From the NCBI GenBank assembly GCA_022566895.1, contig JADFIA010000023.1, positions 1 through 34,399 of the forward strand: DNA of 34,399 nt, read 5' to 3'. The translations under genes were made by a program, and so were the position numbers. The notes below the pieces were generated by a model. It was not told where the DNA came from. It made no database searches and saw only the letters and a program-made list of their open reading frames with translations. Below are positions 9,295 to 17,094 of the stretch, in pieces (the first letter of the stretch is position 1; every line of letters begins with the position of its first letter). Origin of the DNA: Pseudomonadota bacterium (lineage in GTDB: Bacteria; Pseudomonadota; Alphaproteobacteria; Sphingomonadales; SMXR01).

Positions 9295-10554
9295 TTATGC
9301 CGGCACCGGCAAGCGGACCCAAATCGGCAGGTGGTCGCTGACGTCGTGCTCGAAGCGCGAAGCAAAGGCGCTTGATTTGGCAAGTTCCAGGTAGGAATTG
9401 GCATTATGCAGGGCCTTGGCAAACAAGTCGGCATAGGCGAAGACCCCGTAATCGTACCCATTCACGCCGTTCCGGCTGGCGTTGTCGTTTTGATCGTGAT
9501 CGGGGAGCTGCCCCTTGTACCCGAACAGCCCGATTTGATCATAGGTTTGGGTCATCCGGATGGTGGTCATATAGCGTCCCTTGCCGTTCCCTTCGGGAGC
9601 CGGCTGGCGTTTTTTTGGCACGTCCAGGAATGGAAAATTCACTTTGTAGTGCTTGCCAATGTCTTGGTTCATGGCCTTGATGGCCTTATCGGCATCCTTT
9701 ATTCCAGTAAATCGCTTCTTGAACTCCAGGTTCATGTCGCCGAACAAAATCATATTCTTGTGGTAAAGCCGTTTGCTGGCCTTGGTCCGCCAGCGCAGCC
9801 AGTCGACCAAGGCGTCGAACTCCATTTTTCTCTCTTCCGCTGAGCGGGATTTATTGCCATAGAGCAGGTGCGCGTTTACCGCATGAAAATCCAAGCCGTC
9901 GACCCCGTTCTTACCTTTGATTCTGAACGAAGCCACATGGGGCGTCCTGATGAACGACAAGAAATTTGAGAGCACGAAGGTCGGTTTTGCCGGTCTTGAG
10001 CTGCGCCTGCCGTCTTTGAATTTCTTGAGTTCCGCCGCGTAGTGTTTCATCAGGCCGTCATGAATTTTGAAATCCTCAATAAAGTCGTTCAAATTGTCAT
10101 GAACCGTCTCCAGCACGGCGCGGCGGTCATAGGTGATATCCGAGGCCAGATCGGTCCGCTCGATCCGATCCCAACGGTAGAGATAGGCCAAGCGTTCCTG
10201 CGACCGATCCTTGCCCGGCCTGGCGCCGGTAACGTCCGAGACGATGACCGCAAATTTGCCGCCAAGCGCTTCTTTGAGGCGCCACAATCCCGATAGGTCG
10301 TCCTTGACTTCCTGAATCGCCAGGAAATCGCAGCGGCTGGCATAACGGGCCAGGAAATCCCATGACCCTTGCGTGCGGCCCCGCGGTTTGGATTTGGTCC
10401 TGGTACGGTCATTTCCCAGCGCCCTTATATTAAAAGAAGATAAAATGACCGAGCCCGGCCGGCGTTTTGGAAGACCGTAGGGTTGGTTCGCTACCGGGTG
10501 CTTATCGAGTTCCTCGAAGATTTTCTTCCACTCGTCATCTGAAAATCGAGCCAT
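9295..10554 (-). CDS. Endonuclease/exonuclease/phosphatase-fold protein
   Basis: A 419-residue protein with the metal-dependent EEP (DNase I-like) fold. Motifs in order are SSFNIRALG (asparagine of the first strand), FLAIQEVKDD (metal-binding glutamate), VNAHLLYG, LFGDMNLEF (D-x-N), and SDHLPIWVRL at residues 406-415 (D407/H408, the catalytic dyad). There is no signal peptide, so it is cytosolic unless exported another way. The AYLYRWDRIE segment resembles DNase-like members more than sphingomyelinases, but substrate (nucleic acid or phosphoester) is not determined. AGGGGGAC precedes the ATG. Divergent from the ceramidase-like gene at 10672. Confidence 0.85.
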   Translation of the reverse strand: MARFSDDEWKKIFEELDKHPVANQPYGLPKRRPGSVILSSFNIRALGNDRTRTKSKPRGRTQGSWDFLARYASRCDFLAIQEVKDDLSGLWRLKEALGGKFAVIVSDVTGARPGKDRSQERLAYLYRWDRIERTDLASDITYDRRAVLETVHDNLNDFIEDFKIHDGLMKHYAAELKKFKDGRRSSRPAKPTFVLSNFLSFIRTPHVASFRIKGKNGVDGLDFHAVNAHLLYGNKSRSAEERKMEFDALVDWLRWRTKASKRLYHKNMILFGDMNLEFKKRFTGIKDADKAIKAMNQDIGKHYKVNFPFLDVPKKRQPAPEGNGKGRYMTTIRMTQTYDQIGLFGYKGQLPDHDQNDNASRNGVNGYDYGVFAYADLFAKALHNANSYLELAKSSAFASRFEHDVSDHLPIWVRLPVPA

Positions 10555-10671
10555 CGGACTGTCCCCCTAAAAAAACAAGCGAGCGACAATTATACCACAA
10601 CCATCGGGATGAATAAAGAATGACGCCACTTCTAAAGGTAGATATGATCCAAAAAAGGCAGAGGGGAAACC

Positions 10672-11508
10672 ATGACCTTTGAAACCAAGCTAAAAGCGCT
10701 GATCGGGATCGGTGTTCTGGCCGTTGTTGCAACATTTGGTCTGTTCGACGCGGTCGAACAAGGCCTCGAGTATCATGATTTTGCCGATGGAAATCGCCAC
10801 TTCGGGATCCCGAATTTCGCCAATGTGGCCTCCAACCTCGCCTACCTGATCCCCGGCCTGATCGGCCTATATCTGGTCCAAGGTTCGTTTGCGGATCGGA
10901 CCAAGTTCCGCCAGCCCGGCGAGGCCTTGCCGTTTTACCTAGTCTTTGCGGGGGCTGTCTTGCTGGCCTTTGGCTCGGGCTTTTATCATCTCGAGCCGAA
11001 CAACCAAACCCTGGTCGCCGACCGCCTGGCCATGACCGTCGGCTTCATGGGCGTGCTCGGTTTCATCATCGCCGAGCGCCTTAGCGTCAAGTGGGGGCTG
11101 CGGCTGCTGCCCGTTTTTCTGGCGCTTGGGCTGTTCAGCGTCGTCTACTGGATTTACACCGAGATGCAGTCGGCCGGCGACCTCAGGCTGGGCGATCTGC
11201 GGCTCTACGGCCTGGTCCAATATTTGCCGCTGGTCCTGATCCCGGTTATCTTATTGGCCTTCCCGGCCCGCTACACGGCCGTCAAATACATCTGGCTGGC
11301 GCTGGGTTCCTATGCCTTGGCCAAGGCCTTCGAGCACTTCGACCACCAGATCTGGACGCTGACCCAGCACCTCATGAGCGGCCATACGCTGAAGCACCTG
11401 GTCTCGGGCCTAGGGATCTATTTCCTGGTGCTTTATATCAAGCAGCGCCAAATCTCGCCCACCGGGGACCAGGACAGGGGCACCGGCCTGAATGTGGCCA
11501 ACAGCTAA
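10672..11508 (+). CDS. Ceramidase-like (CREST superfamily) integral membrane protein
   Basis: A 278-residue membrane protein with about seven hydrophobic helices. Conserved features match the alkaline ceramidase/CREST fold: NFANVASNLAYLIPG after the first helix, the GSGFYHLEPNN histidine, the LVADRLAMT aspartate, and the late GHTLKHLVSGLGIY pair of histidines. In ceramidases the equivalent histidines and aspartate bind zinc. The likely role is hydrolysis of an amide or related lipid bond in the membrane, but the real substrate is not known for bacterial members. GAGGGGAAACC precedes the ATG. Followed 19 bases later by a solitary palindrome copy. Confidence 0.7.
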   Translation: MTFETKLKALIGIGVLAVVATFGLFDAVEQGLEYHDFADGNRHFGIPNFANVASNLAYLIPGLIGLYLVQGSFADRTKFRQPGEALPFYLVFAGAVLLAFGSGFYHLEPNNQTLVADRLAMTVGFMGVLGFIIAERLSVKWGLRLLPVFLALGLFSVVYWIYTEMQSAGDLRLGDLRLYGLVQYLPLVLIPVILLAFPARYTAVKYIWLALGSYALAKAFEHFDHQIWTLTQHLMSGHTLKHLVSGLGIYFLVLYIKQRQISPTGDQDRGTGLNVANS

Positions 11509-11527
11509 ATTATCCGTTGCTCGCCAA

Positions 11528-11557
11528 GAGAATCCGCTTTCGACCCAAAGCGGACTC
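11528..11557. repeat. Solitary copy of the GTCCGC...GCGGAC palindrome (copy 1)
   Basis: Reads GAATCCGCTTTCGACCC then AAAGCGGACTC: an imperfect hairpin of the type whose loop contains GACCC. It lies between the convergent ends of the ceramidase-like gene and the helical-repeat gene, where it could also act as a bidirectional terminator. It is the leftmost copy found. Confidence 0.8.
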
Positions 11558-11603
11558 CTGCGATCACAAGCGATCAGGCGAGGATACGGCTGACGGACGA
11601 CGA

Positions 11604-12869
11604 TTACTCGAAGCGCTCGTTGATCGTGGCGATAAAGTAGCCGGCATGATTGGTCGTGCTGTGGATGGTCTCGGCGACCCGGCGACCGAGGTCATAGTGA
11701 CCGTTCTGGCGCAGCGCGTGGGCCAGGATCCAAACCGCAGCGCTTTCACTAAGACCGTGATCATAGCTCAGACCCGCCATCTTCTCGAAAACCTGATTCA
11801 CGTCGCCAGAGAGAAGCTCGATGGCCAGCCTTGTGGCCGCCCGGTCGGCAACCCGCGTCCGATCTTTCTCGCTTAGCTCGGGCAGCATGGCGTCCAGCCG
11901 GTCAAGCGCCTCGCTGGCCCGCGCCAAGTCGCCCTTTGCCAGCGCCTCTCGGGCGGCGCTGCGGAAGGCATAGGCGCGCCCCAAGGGGTCGACCCGTGCC
12001 AGCGCCCGTTGGTAGATCCTCTGCCGGTCCGGGTCCCGGGCCGTGGCGCGAATAACGCTGCTGAGCGCATATCCGCGGTAGGCTTGGTATTGGATTTTCA
12101 AAGCCATCTCCAAGGTGCGTTGCGGATCGCTTTTGGCCACCACCCGCGTGATAGCGAGCAGCGCCTGGTCGCGGTCGCGTTCTCTTTGAATACCGAGCGC
12201 CAGCCGTTCGGCCTGGTCGAGATCGAAATGCGCCATCGCCGCCAGATAGTCGTCGGCGTAGGAGTTTCTCCAGATCTGCGACAACGCGCTATAAATCGAC
12301 CGGGTCTGGTCAAAGATTTTCCACGCCTCTTGCCTCTGCCCGGATTCGGCCAGCCCATGGACGATATGTATCAAGGCCGAGAAACGCCGCCCGGGCTTGC
12401 TCTCCCGCTCGGCCAAAATGACCGCCGTTGCCAGGTCGCCTTTTTGGGCCAGGATTTTGAGGACCCGGCTGCCGCGGTTCCAGGCATCGTTGAGATTGCG
12501 CATGACCGCGAGCAACTCCGAGGTGCGGCCGTAAAGGGCAAGCGTGGCGGCCATATGAGCCATGCCGCCGGCCTGGCGATCCGCGGGAACCTCCTCGAGT
12601 GCCGGTTCGAGAATCGAAACCAGCCGCGCTTCGAGCCGCTTTCCACCGTGGTTGACGTCGGCTTCGCTTAGCTGGCGGGCCATAAAAAGCCGGTTTGACG
12701 GATCGGTGACCCCGGCCACCGCCGCGAGAGCCTCTTCGAACAGTTGATCGAGCGACGGCTCCGCGGCCTCCTGGGCCAATATTCTGCCGCCGGCGGCAGC
12801 GGCGGCCAGCGCCGCGATAGCGACCAGGATCGAATACCCGAAGCGGCGCCCGGCCCATTTGGCGAACAT
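11604..12869 (-). CDS. Exported alpha-helical (TPR/HAT-like repeat) protein of unknown function
   Basis: A 421-residue protein with an N-terminal signal peptide (RRFGYSILVAIAALAAAAAG, likely cut near ILA-QE) and an otherwise all-helical sequence. Recurrent pairs of helices of about 35 residues, with A/L/Y at regular spacing (for example around GDLATAVILAERES and GDLARASEALDRLDAM), point to a tetratricopeptide-like solenoid, which would bind a partner in the periplasm. No enzyme motif is seen. AAAGGAGA precedes the ATG. I do not recognise the family further. Confidence 0.6.
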   Translation of the reverse strand: MFAKWAGRRFGYSILVAIAALAAAAAGGRILAQEAAEPSLDQLFEEALAAVAGVTDPSNRLFMARQLSEADVNHGGKRLEARLVSILEPALEEVPADRQAGGMAHMAATLALYGRTSELLAVMRNLNDAWNRGSRVLKILAQKGDLATAVILAERESKPGRRFSALIHIVHGLAESGQRQEAWKIFDQTRSIYSALSQIWRNSYADDYLAAMAHFDLDQAERLALGIQRERDRDQALLAITRVVAKSDPQRTLEMALKIQYQAYRGYALSSVIRATARDPDRQRIYQRALARVDPLGRAYAFRSAAREALAKGDLARASEALDRLDAMLPELSEKDRTRVADRAATRLAIELLSGDVNQVFEKMAGLSYDHGLSESAAVWILAHALRQNGHYDLGRRVAETIHSTTNHAGYFIATINERFE

Positions 12870-12940
12870 GGGTGGTCTCCTTTGCGCTCATGTGTCGAGA
12901 AGACCATTATGCATCCGCGGACCGGCCAGGGAAACAGCAA

Positions 12941-13025
12941 GAGTCCGCTTTTGGCTAAAAGCGGACTCTATTGACACCCATGAACCAGCACAGAAAAGGG
13001 TCCGCTTTTGACCCAAAGCGGACTC
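12941..13025. repeat. Palindrome doublet A (copies 2 and 3)
   Basis: Two hairpins separated by a 30-base spacer. Left hairpin GAGTCCGCTTTT-GGCT-AAAAGCGGACTC is a perfect 12-bp stem. Right hairpin GGGTCCGCTTT-TGACCC-AAAGCGGACTC has a 9-bp core stem plus a wobble. The spacer begins TTGACACCC and ends CAGCACAGAAAAGGG. Total length 85 bases, exactly equal to doublet B. It lies in front of the 109-aa membrane protein gene. Confidence 0.9.
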
Positions 13026-13103
13026 TGTGGCTAAATGGGAATCGGTTATGAACATTGCCAGTGATTGGTCAGCCTTCGGAGCGGGCCTGATGAGGAGAGA
13101 GAA

Positions 13104-13433
13104 ATGGACAGACCGACAGAAGAGAATTCCGAGTCCGAGGCGGAAGAGAGAGTGGATAAAAATAGTGATCCAGACCTCATAAAACGGAAATGGAAAGCAC
13201 GCCTATTCTTGATTCTGGGGGTGTTACCAGCAGCCTTCGTGGCAGGTGCGGGCTGGCAGACAGACAATCTTCGCCCATTTCTTCCTGGCGACATATCGAT
13301 CGCCGAATCGAACGCAATGTCCATGGTATTGATAGCATTTCTTATCATGACTCCACTTTTGGCGATAGGTGTCTACCATGACCATAAATACCGCAAAGCG
13401 ACGGGAAAAAAGTGGTGGCAATTTTCATTATAG
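13104..13433 (+). CDS. Small two-helix membrane protein of unknown function
   Basis: A 109-residue protein with a charged N-terminus (residues 1-32, acidic then basic), a first membrane helix at about 33-50 (FLILGVLPAAFVAGAG), a short loop, and a second helix at about 72-90 (MVLIAFLIMTPLLAIGVYH), ending with a basic tail. ATG at 13104 is chosen because GAGGAGAGA sits just before it; an upstream TTG would include that site. Not recognised. Bounded by palindrome doublets A and B, and thus the first one-gene unit of the array. Confidence 0.65.
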   Translation: MDRPTEENSESEAEERVDKNSDPDLIKRKWKARLFLILGVLPAAFVAGAGWQTDNLRPFLPGDISIAESNAMSMVLIAFLIMTPLLAIGVYHDHKYRKATGKKWWQFSL

Positions 13434-13441
13434 ATAAATCA

Positions 13442-13526
13442 ATGTCTGCTTATGGCTAAAAGCGGACTCTTTTGACAATCGCGATCCGGCACAGGAAAGG
13501 GTCCGCTTTTGACCCAAAGCGGACTC
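13442..13526. repeat. Palindrome doublet B (copies 4 and 5)
   Basis: Starts nine bases after the stop of the 109-aa gene. Same 85-base layout as doublet A: left hairpin with TATGGCTAAAA, spacer starting TTGACA and ending GGCACAGGAAAGGG, right hairpin identical to that of doublet A over its core and followed by a T-run (CTCTTTTT). A and B align without gaps, so they are copies of one composite element. Confidence 0.9.
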
Positions 13527-13671
13527 TTTTTGAATGGGCTGAGCGTTACGTGAGTCTGTTCCGTGCTCGAAGCGAAATCTTGCTTTCGGGCGTCGATTCC
13601 CGGATGATCAGCGCCGCGGTTTAGGCCAAAAGCAGGAATCGGAAGCAGGGGCGCGCTAAGGAGTCTGTCAA

Positions 13672-14211
13672 ATGGCGCTGACCGATAAGCAACGTGGTGT
13701 TATCAAAGGAGTAATAACCGGCGCGATTATAACCATAGTGGTGCTCAGCGCCGGAATCGCATTCATCCCGACATCATTAACACCGGACTCCACCGTAGGC
13801 GAGCGACTGGCCTTCACGTTGAAGGCGGATATTTTGGTAATAGTGTGGCTGGTCCGTTGTATTGGCATGGTAGGGCGACACCGGTTTCACACACCTGAAG
13901 ACATCGATGGCGCAGGCCTGACCACTGCAACGCCGCAAGCGAAAGTACTGCAGGCCACACTGCAGAATACGCTAGAACAAGCGGTACTCGCGATTGTGGT
14001 GCATTTGATATGGGCCGTTGTCATGCCGGTATCCTGGATTTCGGGGGTTTTGGCAGGAGCAGGGCTATTCTTCGTTGGCCGCTTGCTGTTCATCCGTCGT
14101 TATGAAGGCGGTGGGCCTTCACGTGCATTGGGATTCGCGCTCACGTTCTACCCGTCGATCGTTATGTTGCTGATCACGATCATTATGATTGTGGTGAGAT
14201 TGGTGACCTGA
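13672..14211 (+). CDS. MAPEG-family membrane protein
   Basis: A 179-residue integral membrane protein with four to five hydrophobic helices. The signature of MAPEG (membrane-associated eicosanoid and glutathione metabolism) proteins is visible as QATLQNTLEQAVLAIVVH, including the N-T-L-E helix, and ATPQAKVLQ before it. Bacterial members are often glutathione-dependent but most are uncharacterised, so activity is not asserted. AAGGAG lies eight bases before the ATG at 13672. Single gene between doublets B and C. Confidence 0.78.
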   Translation: MALTDKQRGVIKGVITGAIITIVVLSAGIAFIPTSLTPDSTVGERLAFTLKADILVIVWLVRCIGMVGRHRFHTPEDIDGAGLTTATPQAKVLQATLQNTLEQAVLAIVVHLIWAVVMPVSWISGVLAGAGLFFVGRLLFIRRYEGGGPSRALGFALTFYPSIVMLLITIIMIVVRLVT

Positions 14212-14620
14212 ATAATTCTGGATATGGCAGCTAACGATTGTCGCACGGTCCGTTCTCGGCAGGTTCGACAGCGAGGTCCGCTTATGGCTATTAGCGGACT
14301 CTTTTGACACCCACGAGCCAGCATAAAGAAAAGGTCCGGTTTGATCCGAATTGGGGTCTTTGGTCCTTTACAATTCATACAGTCCCGCGGTCTGGAATGT
14401 TTTTGCTTGTGTTTGCTCGATGTACCCCTTATGTAACGCGCCGAGTTCAACTTTGTCAGCTCGCATTACGTCTAGCCGCCACCCCGTCTCCAGATCACCT
14501 CGTGATTGTCAGGCGCTCAAGCGTCCGACCTAATTGCCTACCGACATTGTCACGCTCATTTGTAGGCCGGCTTGCTCCGTGCATTCCGGTCAGTATCAAC
14601 CTGTATTAAGGAAACAAACA
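14212..14620. other. Intergenic region: doublet C and cold shock gene leader
   Basis: 409 bases. The first part holds palindrome doublet C. The remaining 260 bases before the cold shock gene contain no convincing reading frame and probably carry its promoter and a long 5' leader, as is common for cspA-type genes. No cold-box consensus was confidently identified. Confidence 0.5.
14273..14360. repeat. Palindrome doublet C (copies 6 and 7, right half degenerate)
   Basis: Left hairpin GGTCCGCTTATGGCTATTAGCGGACTC; spacer starting TTGACACCCACGAGCCAGCA, close to that of doublet A with a one-base insertion. The right hairpin is decayed (GGTCCGGTTTGATCC, then AATTGGGGTCT) and no longer pairs well. 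Shows that the doublet is copied as a unit and then drifts. Confidence 0.8.
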
Positions 14621-14830
14621 ATGAGTACAGGAACTGTAAAGTGGTTCAATCCCTCCAAAGGCTTTGGATTTATTGAGCCGACCGATGGAGGCAAAGACGT
14701 CTTCATCCACATCTCGGCGCTAGAGCGGGCTGGTCTCGTCTCGGTGAACGAGGGTCAAGAGCTGGAATATGAAATCGCGGAAGGCCGCGATGGCAAATCT
14801 TCGGCCGACAACGTCAAACTGGTGGCCTAA
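14621..14830 (+). CDS. Cold shock protein (CspA family)
   Basis: A 69-residue single cold shock domain protein, standard length. RNP1 is KGFGFIEP and RNP2 is DVFIHISAL; the start MSTGTVKWFNPSKG is typical. It binds single-stranded RNA/DNA as an RNA chaperone. The true start is the ATG at 14621 behind AAGGAAAC; an in-frame upstream extension is spurious. Followed by a clear hairpin terminator. It sits between palindrome doublets C and D as a one-gene unit. cspA paralogues are numerous, so the specific symbol is left blank. Confidence 0.95.
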   Translation: MSTGTVKWFNPSKGFGFIEPTDGGKDVFIHISALERAGLVSVNEGQELEYEIAEGRDGKSSADNVKLVA

Positions 14831-14851
14831 CGCCACTCGTTGATCAGGTAT

Positions 14852-14895
14852 GGGTGGCCGCGAACAAATCGCGGCTGCCCAGACCTTCTTTTCCA
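14852..14895 (+). terminator. Rho-independent terminator of the cold shock gene
   Basis: A 12-bp stem with two G-U wobbles: GGGTGGCCGCGA, loop ACAAA, TCGCGGCTGCCC at 14852-14880, followed by the T-rich stretch ACCTTCTTTTCC. It begins 21 bases after the cold shock stop codon. It is unrelated in sequence to the GTCCGC palindromes, so those are not needed as the terminator of this gene. Confidence 0.8.
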
Positions 14896-14898
14896 ATT

Positions 14899-14958
14899 AG
14901 GTCCGCTAATGGCTAATAGCGGACTCTTTCTAAACGTCTGCTTTGGATCAAACGGGTC
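14899..14958. repeat. Palindrome doublet D (copies 8 and degenerate 9, short spacer)
   Basis: Left hairpin GTCCGCTAATGGCTAATAGCGGAC at 14901-14924 (8-bp core stem), followed after only ten bases by a decayed second copy reading GTCTGCTTTGGATCAAACGGGTC. Located just behind the cold shock terminator and before the ATP-grasp gene. Confidence 0.75.
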
Positions 14959-15074
14959 CTCCAACACACTCTATTCACCAAAAAATGGGTTGCCGGACGG
15001 CTCCGGGCTGCACATATGTCGTCAACGGTGAAAATTGAATTCTATCGTCGTTAATTTCAAAGGGTATCTGGGAA

Positions 15075-16064
15075 TTGACCGGCAGCAAGTCCAAAATATT
15101 CGTTTTGCATGAAAACAGCGTCTGGGTGGAGCCGCTGACTGCGGCCTTCCTTGACCTGGGCCTGGAATTCGAGGAGTGGTTCTTGAATGAGGGCACCCTT
15201 GATTTAACTTCCTGCCCGCCACTTGGCGTGTTCTACAACCGAACGAGCGCTTCTGCACATACGCGCGGTCATCGCTTTGCACCGGAGTACACGGGCCTGG
15301 TTCTTGACTGGCTGGAGGCTCACGGAAGAACAGTCATAAACGGTTCTCGCGCGCTTCATTTGGAGCTGAGCAAGGTCAGTCAATACACGGCCCTAGCCAA
15401 GTTTGGAGTTCGAACGCCCGAAACATTTGCGATTGCTGTCAGCCCCGATCGGCAGAGCACGGCGGACCGCGTGATGAAGGTTGCGGGATCAAAATTCGGT
15501 GATGAACCCTTCATCCTAAAGCCCAATAGGGGCGGAAGAGGCGTTGGTGTTCAGCTGTTCCAGAACAGTGTTGCAGCATACGACTACATCGTCGATGGCA
15601 AGTCCCCCACGCCACTCGATGGTATTTGGTTGGTCCAGAAGTACGTTCGCGCACCCGATAAATGCATCATTCGTAGTGAGTTCGTCGGCGGCGAGTTCCT
15701 CTATGCGGTCAGGGTTGACGCCTCCAAAGGATTTGAGCTGTGCCCGGCCGACGCCTGTCAGGCCGATGAAGAAGTCCTTGGAAGTCGGCCGATGTTTGAA
15801 ATTATCGAAAACTTCCACCACCCTGTTCTTGATCGTTATGGCGCCTGCCTGGCCATGAACGGTATTCAGATTGCCGGCGTCGAAATGCTCATCGATGAAG
15901 ACGGCGAGGCCTGGACCTACGATATCAACACCAACACAAACTATAACCAGGAGGCAGAAGCCGCCTGCGGTTACACCGGAACCAGCCGAGCTGGCATGCA
16001 TGCCATCGCCGGCTATCTGGGTCGTCAGTTAGACGCCCATGAAGAGCTAACGAACATTGCATGA
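15075..16064 (+). CDS. RimK-like ATP-grasp ligase
   Basis: A 329-residue enzyme of the ATP-grasp superfamily, which joins a carboxylate (activated as acyl phosphate) to an amine or thiol. N-terminal pre-ATP-grasp domain (about 1-100, with YNRTSASAHTRGH) is followed by the ATP-grasp domain: FILKPNRGGRGVGVQLF (ATP-binding lysine and glycine loop), IWLVQKYV, IIRSEFVGGEFLYAVRV, and the metal-binding GVEMLIDEDGEAWTYDINTN. This resembles RimK/glutathione synthetase-like peptide ligases; substrates unknown. The start is TTG at 15075, with AAGGG ten bases upstream; no in-frame ATG exists near the expected N-terminus. One-gene unit between doublet D and copy 10. Confidence 0.83.
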   Translation: MTGSKSKIFVLHENSVWVEPLTAAFLDLGLEFEEWFLNEGTLDLTSCPPLGVFYNRTSASAHTRGHRFAPEYTGLVLDWLEAHGRTVINGSRALHLELSKVSQYTALAKFGVRTPETFAIAVSPDRQSTADRVMKVAGSKFGDEPFILKPNRGGRGVGVQLFQNSVAAYDYIVDGKSPTPLDGIWLVQKYVRAPDKCIIRSEFVGGEFLYAVRVDASKGFELCPADACQADEEVLGSRPMFEIIENFHHPVLDRYGACLAMNGIQIAGVEMLIDEDGEAWTYDINTNTNYNQEAEAACGYTGTSRAGMHAIAGYLGRQLDAHEELTNIA

Positions 16065-16190
16065 CCCCTGTGCAATCTCGCTGTTCCTGACATTCGAGCA
16101 TCTATCGCACCGGCCGTATCGCGGTTCGGCCAACTTCGGACTGGTCCAACCTGCATCACCCTGAAAGTTGCCTTCTGGCCAGACATGAAG

Positions 16191-16218
16191 ATGTCCGCTT
16201 ATGGCTAAAAGCGGACAT
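16191..16218. repeat. Palindrome copy 10 (single)
   Basis: ATGTCCGCTTATGGCTAAAAGCGGACAT. Here the outermost bases are ATG/CAT instead of the GAG/CTC seen in copy 2. Both ends have changed together, so base pairing of the arms is preserved. Located between the ATP-grasp and recombinase genes. Confidence 0.9.
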
Positions 16219-16281
16219 TATCCGTTTGTCCAATGCGTCAGAATATTCCGACTTCAACAACTCAGATTCAGGAGTCGGACG

Positions 16282-16908
16282 ATGGAAGCCTTCACCAATT
16301 CAATTTCGCGACCACTGCCATGGAATAAGGGCAAGCTTGTCGGTCAAAAGCCACCTCTCAAGCTCAAGGAAGTCTGGTCTATACGAATGCGCCTTCAACT
16401 GTCGAGGTGCCATCGTGATCTAGCCCTGTTCAATCTGGCGATCGACAGCAAGCTGCGTGGCTGTGACCTGGTCGGATTGACCGTCAATGACATCGCAACA
16501 ATGACGGGAGTGAAGTCTCGCAGCGGTGTGAGGCAACGGAAGACCGGCCGCCCAGTGCAGTTTGAGATAACAGAGCAGACACGTGAAGCCTTGGCCAAGT
16601 GGATTGAAAGGGCGGCCCTTGGGCCAAACAACTATCTGTTTCCTAGCAAGATCAAAACTGCTCGTCCTATCACAACCCGACAATATTCGAGATTACTCTC
16701 GCGTTGGATTGACCTGATCGGGCTTAATCCTGACGCATACGGGACCCATTCACTCCGCCGAACGAAGGCGTCACTCATTTACAGGCGAACCGGCAATATT
16801 CGGGCGGTCCAGATCCTCCTTGGTCACACGAAGCTGGAAAGCACAGTCCGTTATTTGGGGATAGAAGTTGATGATGCCTTGTCGATCGCAGAAAAAATGG
16901 ACGTCTAG
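16282..16908 (+). CDS. Minimal tyrosine recombinase (phage integrase family)
   Basis: A 208-residue site-specific recombinase consisting of a catalytic domain with almost no N-terminal core-binding domain. All catalytic residues can be placed: R59 (SKLRGCDL), K87 (RQRKTGRPV), H156 and R159 (THSLRR), H182 (LLGHTK) and nucleophile Y191 (VRYLG). The N-terminus MEAFTN...RPLPWNKGKLVGQKPPLK is typical of a widespread family of short proteobacterial integrases. ATG at 16282 is preferred because AGGAG lies seven bases upstream; a longer frame starts inside palindrome copy 10 and is an artefact of the repeat. It sits inside the repeat-bounded gene array, flanked by copies 10 and 11. Confidence 0.9.
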   Translation: MEAFTNSISRPLPWNKGKLVGQKPPLKLKEVWSIRMRLQLSRCHRDLALFNLAIDSKLRGCDLVGLTVNDIATMTGVKSRSGVRQRKTGRPVQFEITEQTREALAKWIERAALGPNNYLFPSKIKTARPITTRQYSRLLSRWIDLIGLNPDAYGTHSLRRTKASLIYRRTGNIRAVQILLGHTKLESTVRYLGIEVDDALSIAEKMDV

Positions 16909-16958
16909 GCATTGCACAACGGGCTGGTCGACAAAACGGCTTGCGGCTAACACAGAAA

Positions 16959-16986
16959 GAGTCCGCTTTTAGCCAAAAGCGGACTC
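16959..16986. repeat. Palindrome copy 11 (single, inverted loop)
   Basis: GAGTCCGCTTTT-AGCC-AAAAGCGGACTC: a perfect 12-bp stem identical to copy 2, with the loop in reverse complement (AGCC instead of GGCT), so this copy is inverted. The preceding bases CTAACACAGAAA resemble the end of the doublet spacer. Located between the recombinase and 184-aa membrane protein genes. Confidence 0.9.
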
Positions 16987-17094
16987 GCCAAACCAGTTTG
17001 TATTAGATCGGTTCAGCCGAATGTTTTCTCATGCTATGGTCAAAGTCTGACCAATTGAAAAGCGTCAATGATTTAAGACGAAGGCGGGAAGTAG

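Noticed and set aside
9295-11508. Possible sphingolipid-degrading pair (EEP-fold sphingomyelinase plus ceramidase)
   Set aside because: The EEP protein lacks a signal peptide and resembles DNase-type members more than sphingomyelinases; adjacency alone is not enough.
14840-15031. 63-codon frame with MANSGLF
   Set aside because: Runs through the cold shock terminator and palindrome doublet D; no start signal.
16201-16281. N-terminal extension of the recombinase starting MAKSGHYPF
   Set aside because: The ATG lies in palindrome copy 10 and the extension has no ribosome binding site; AGGAG before ATG 16282 gives the better start.
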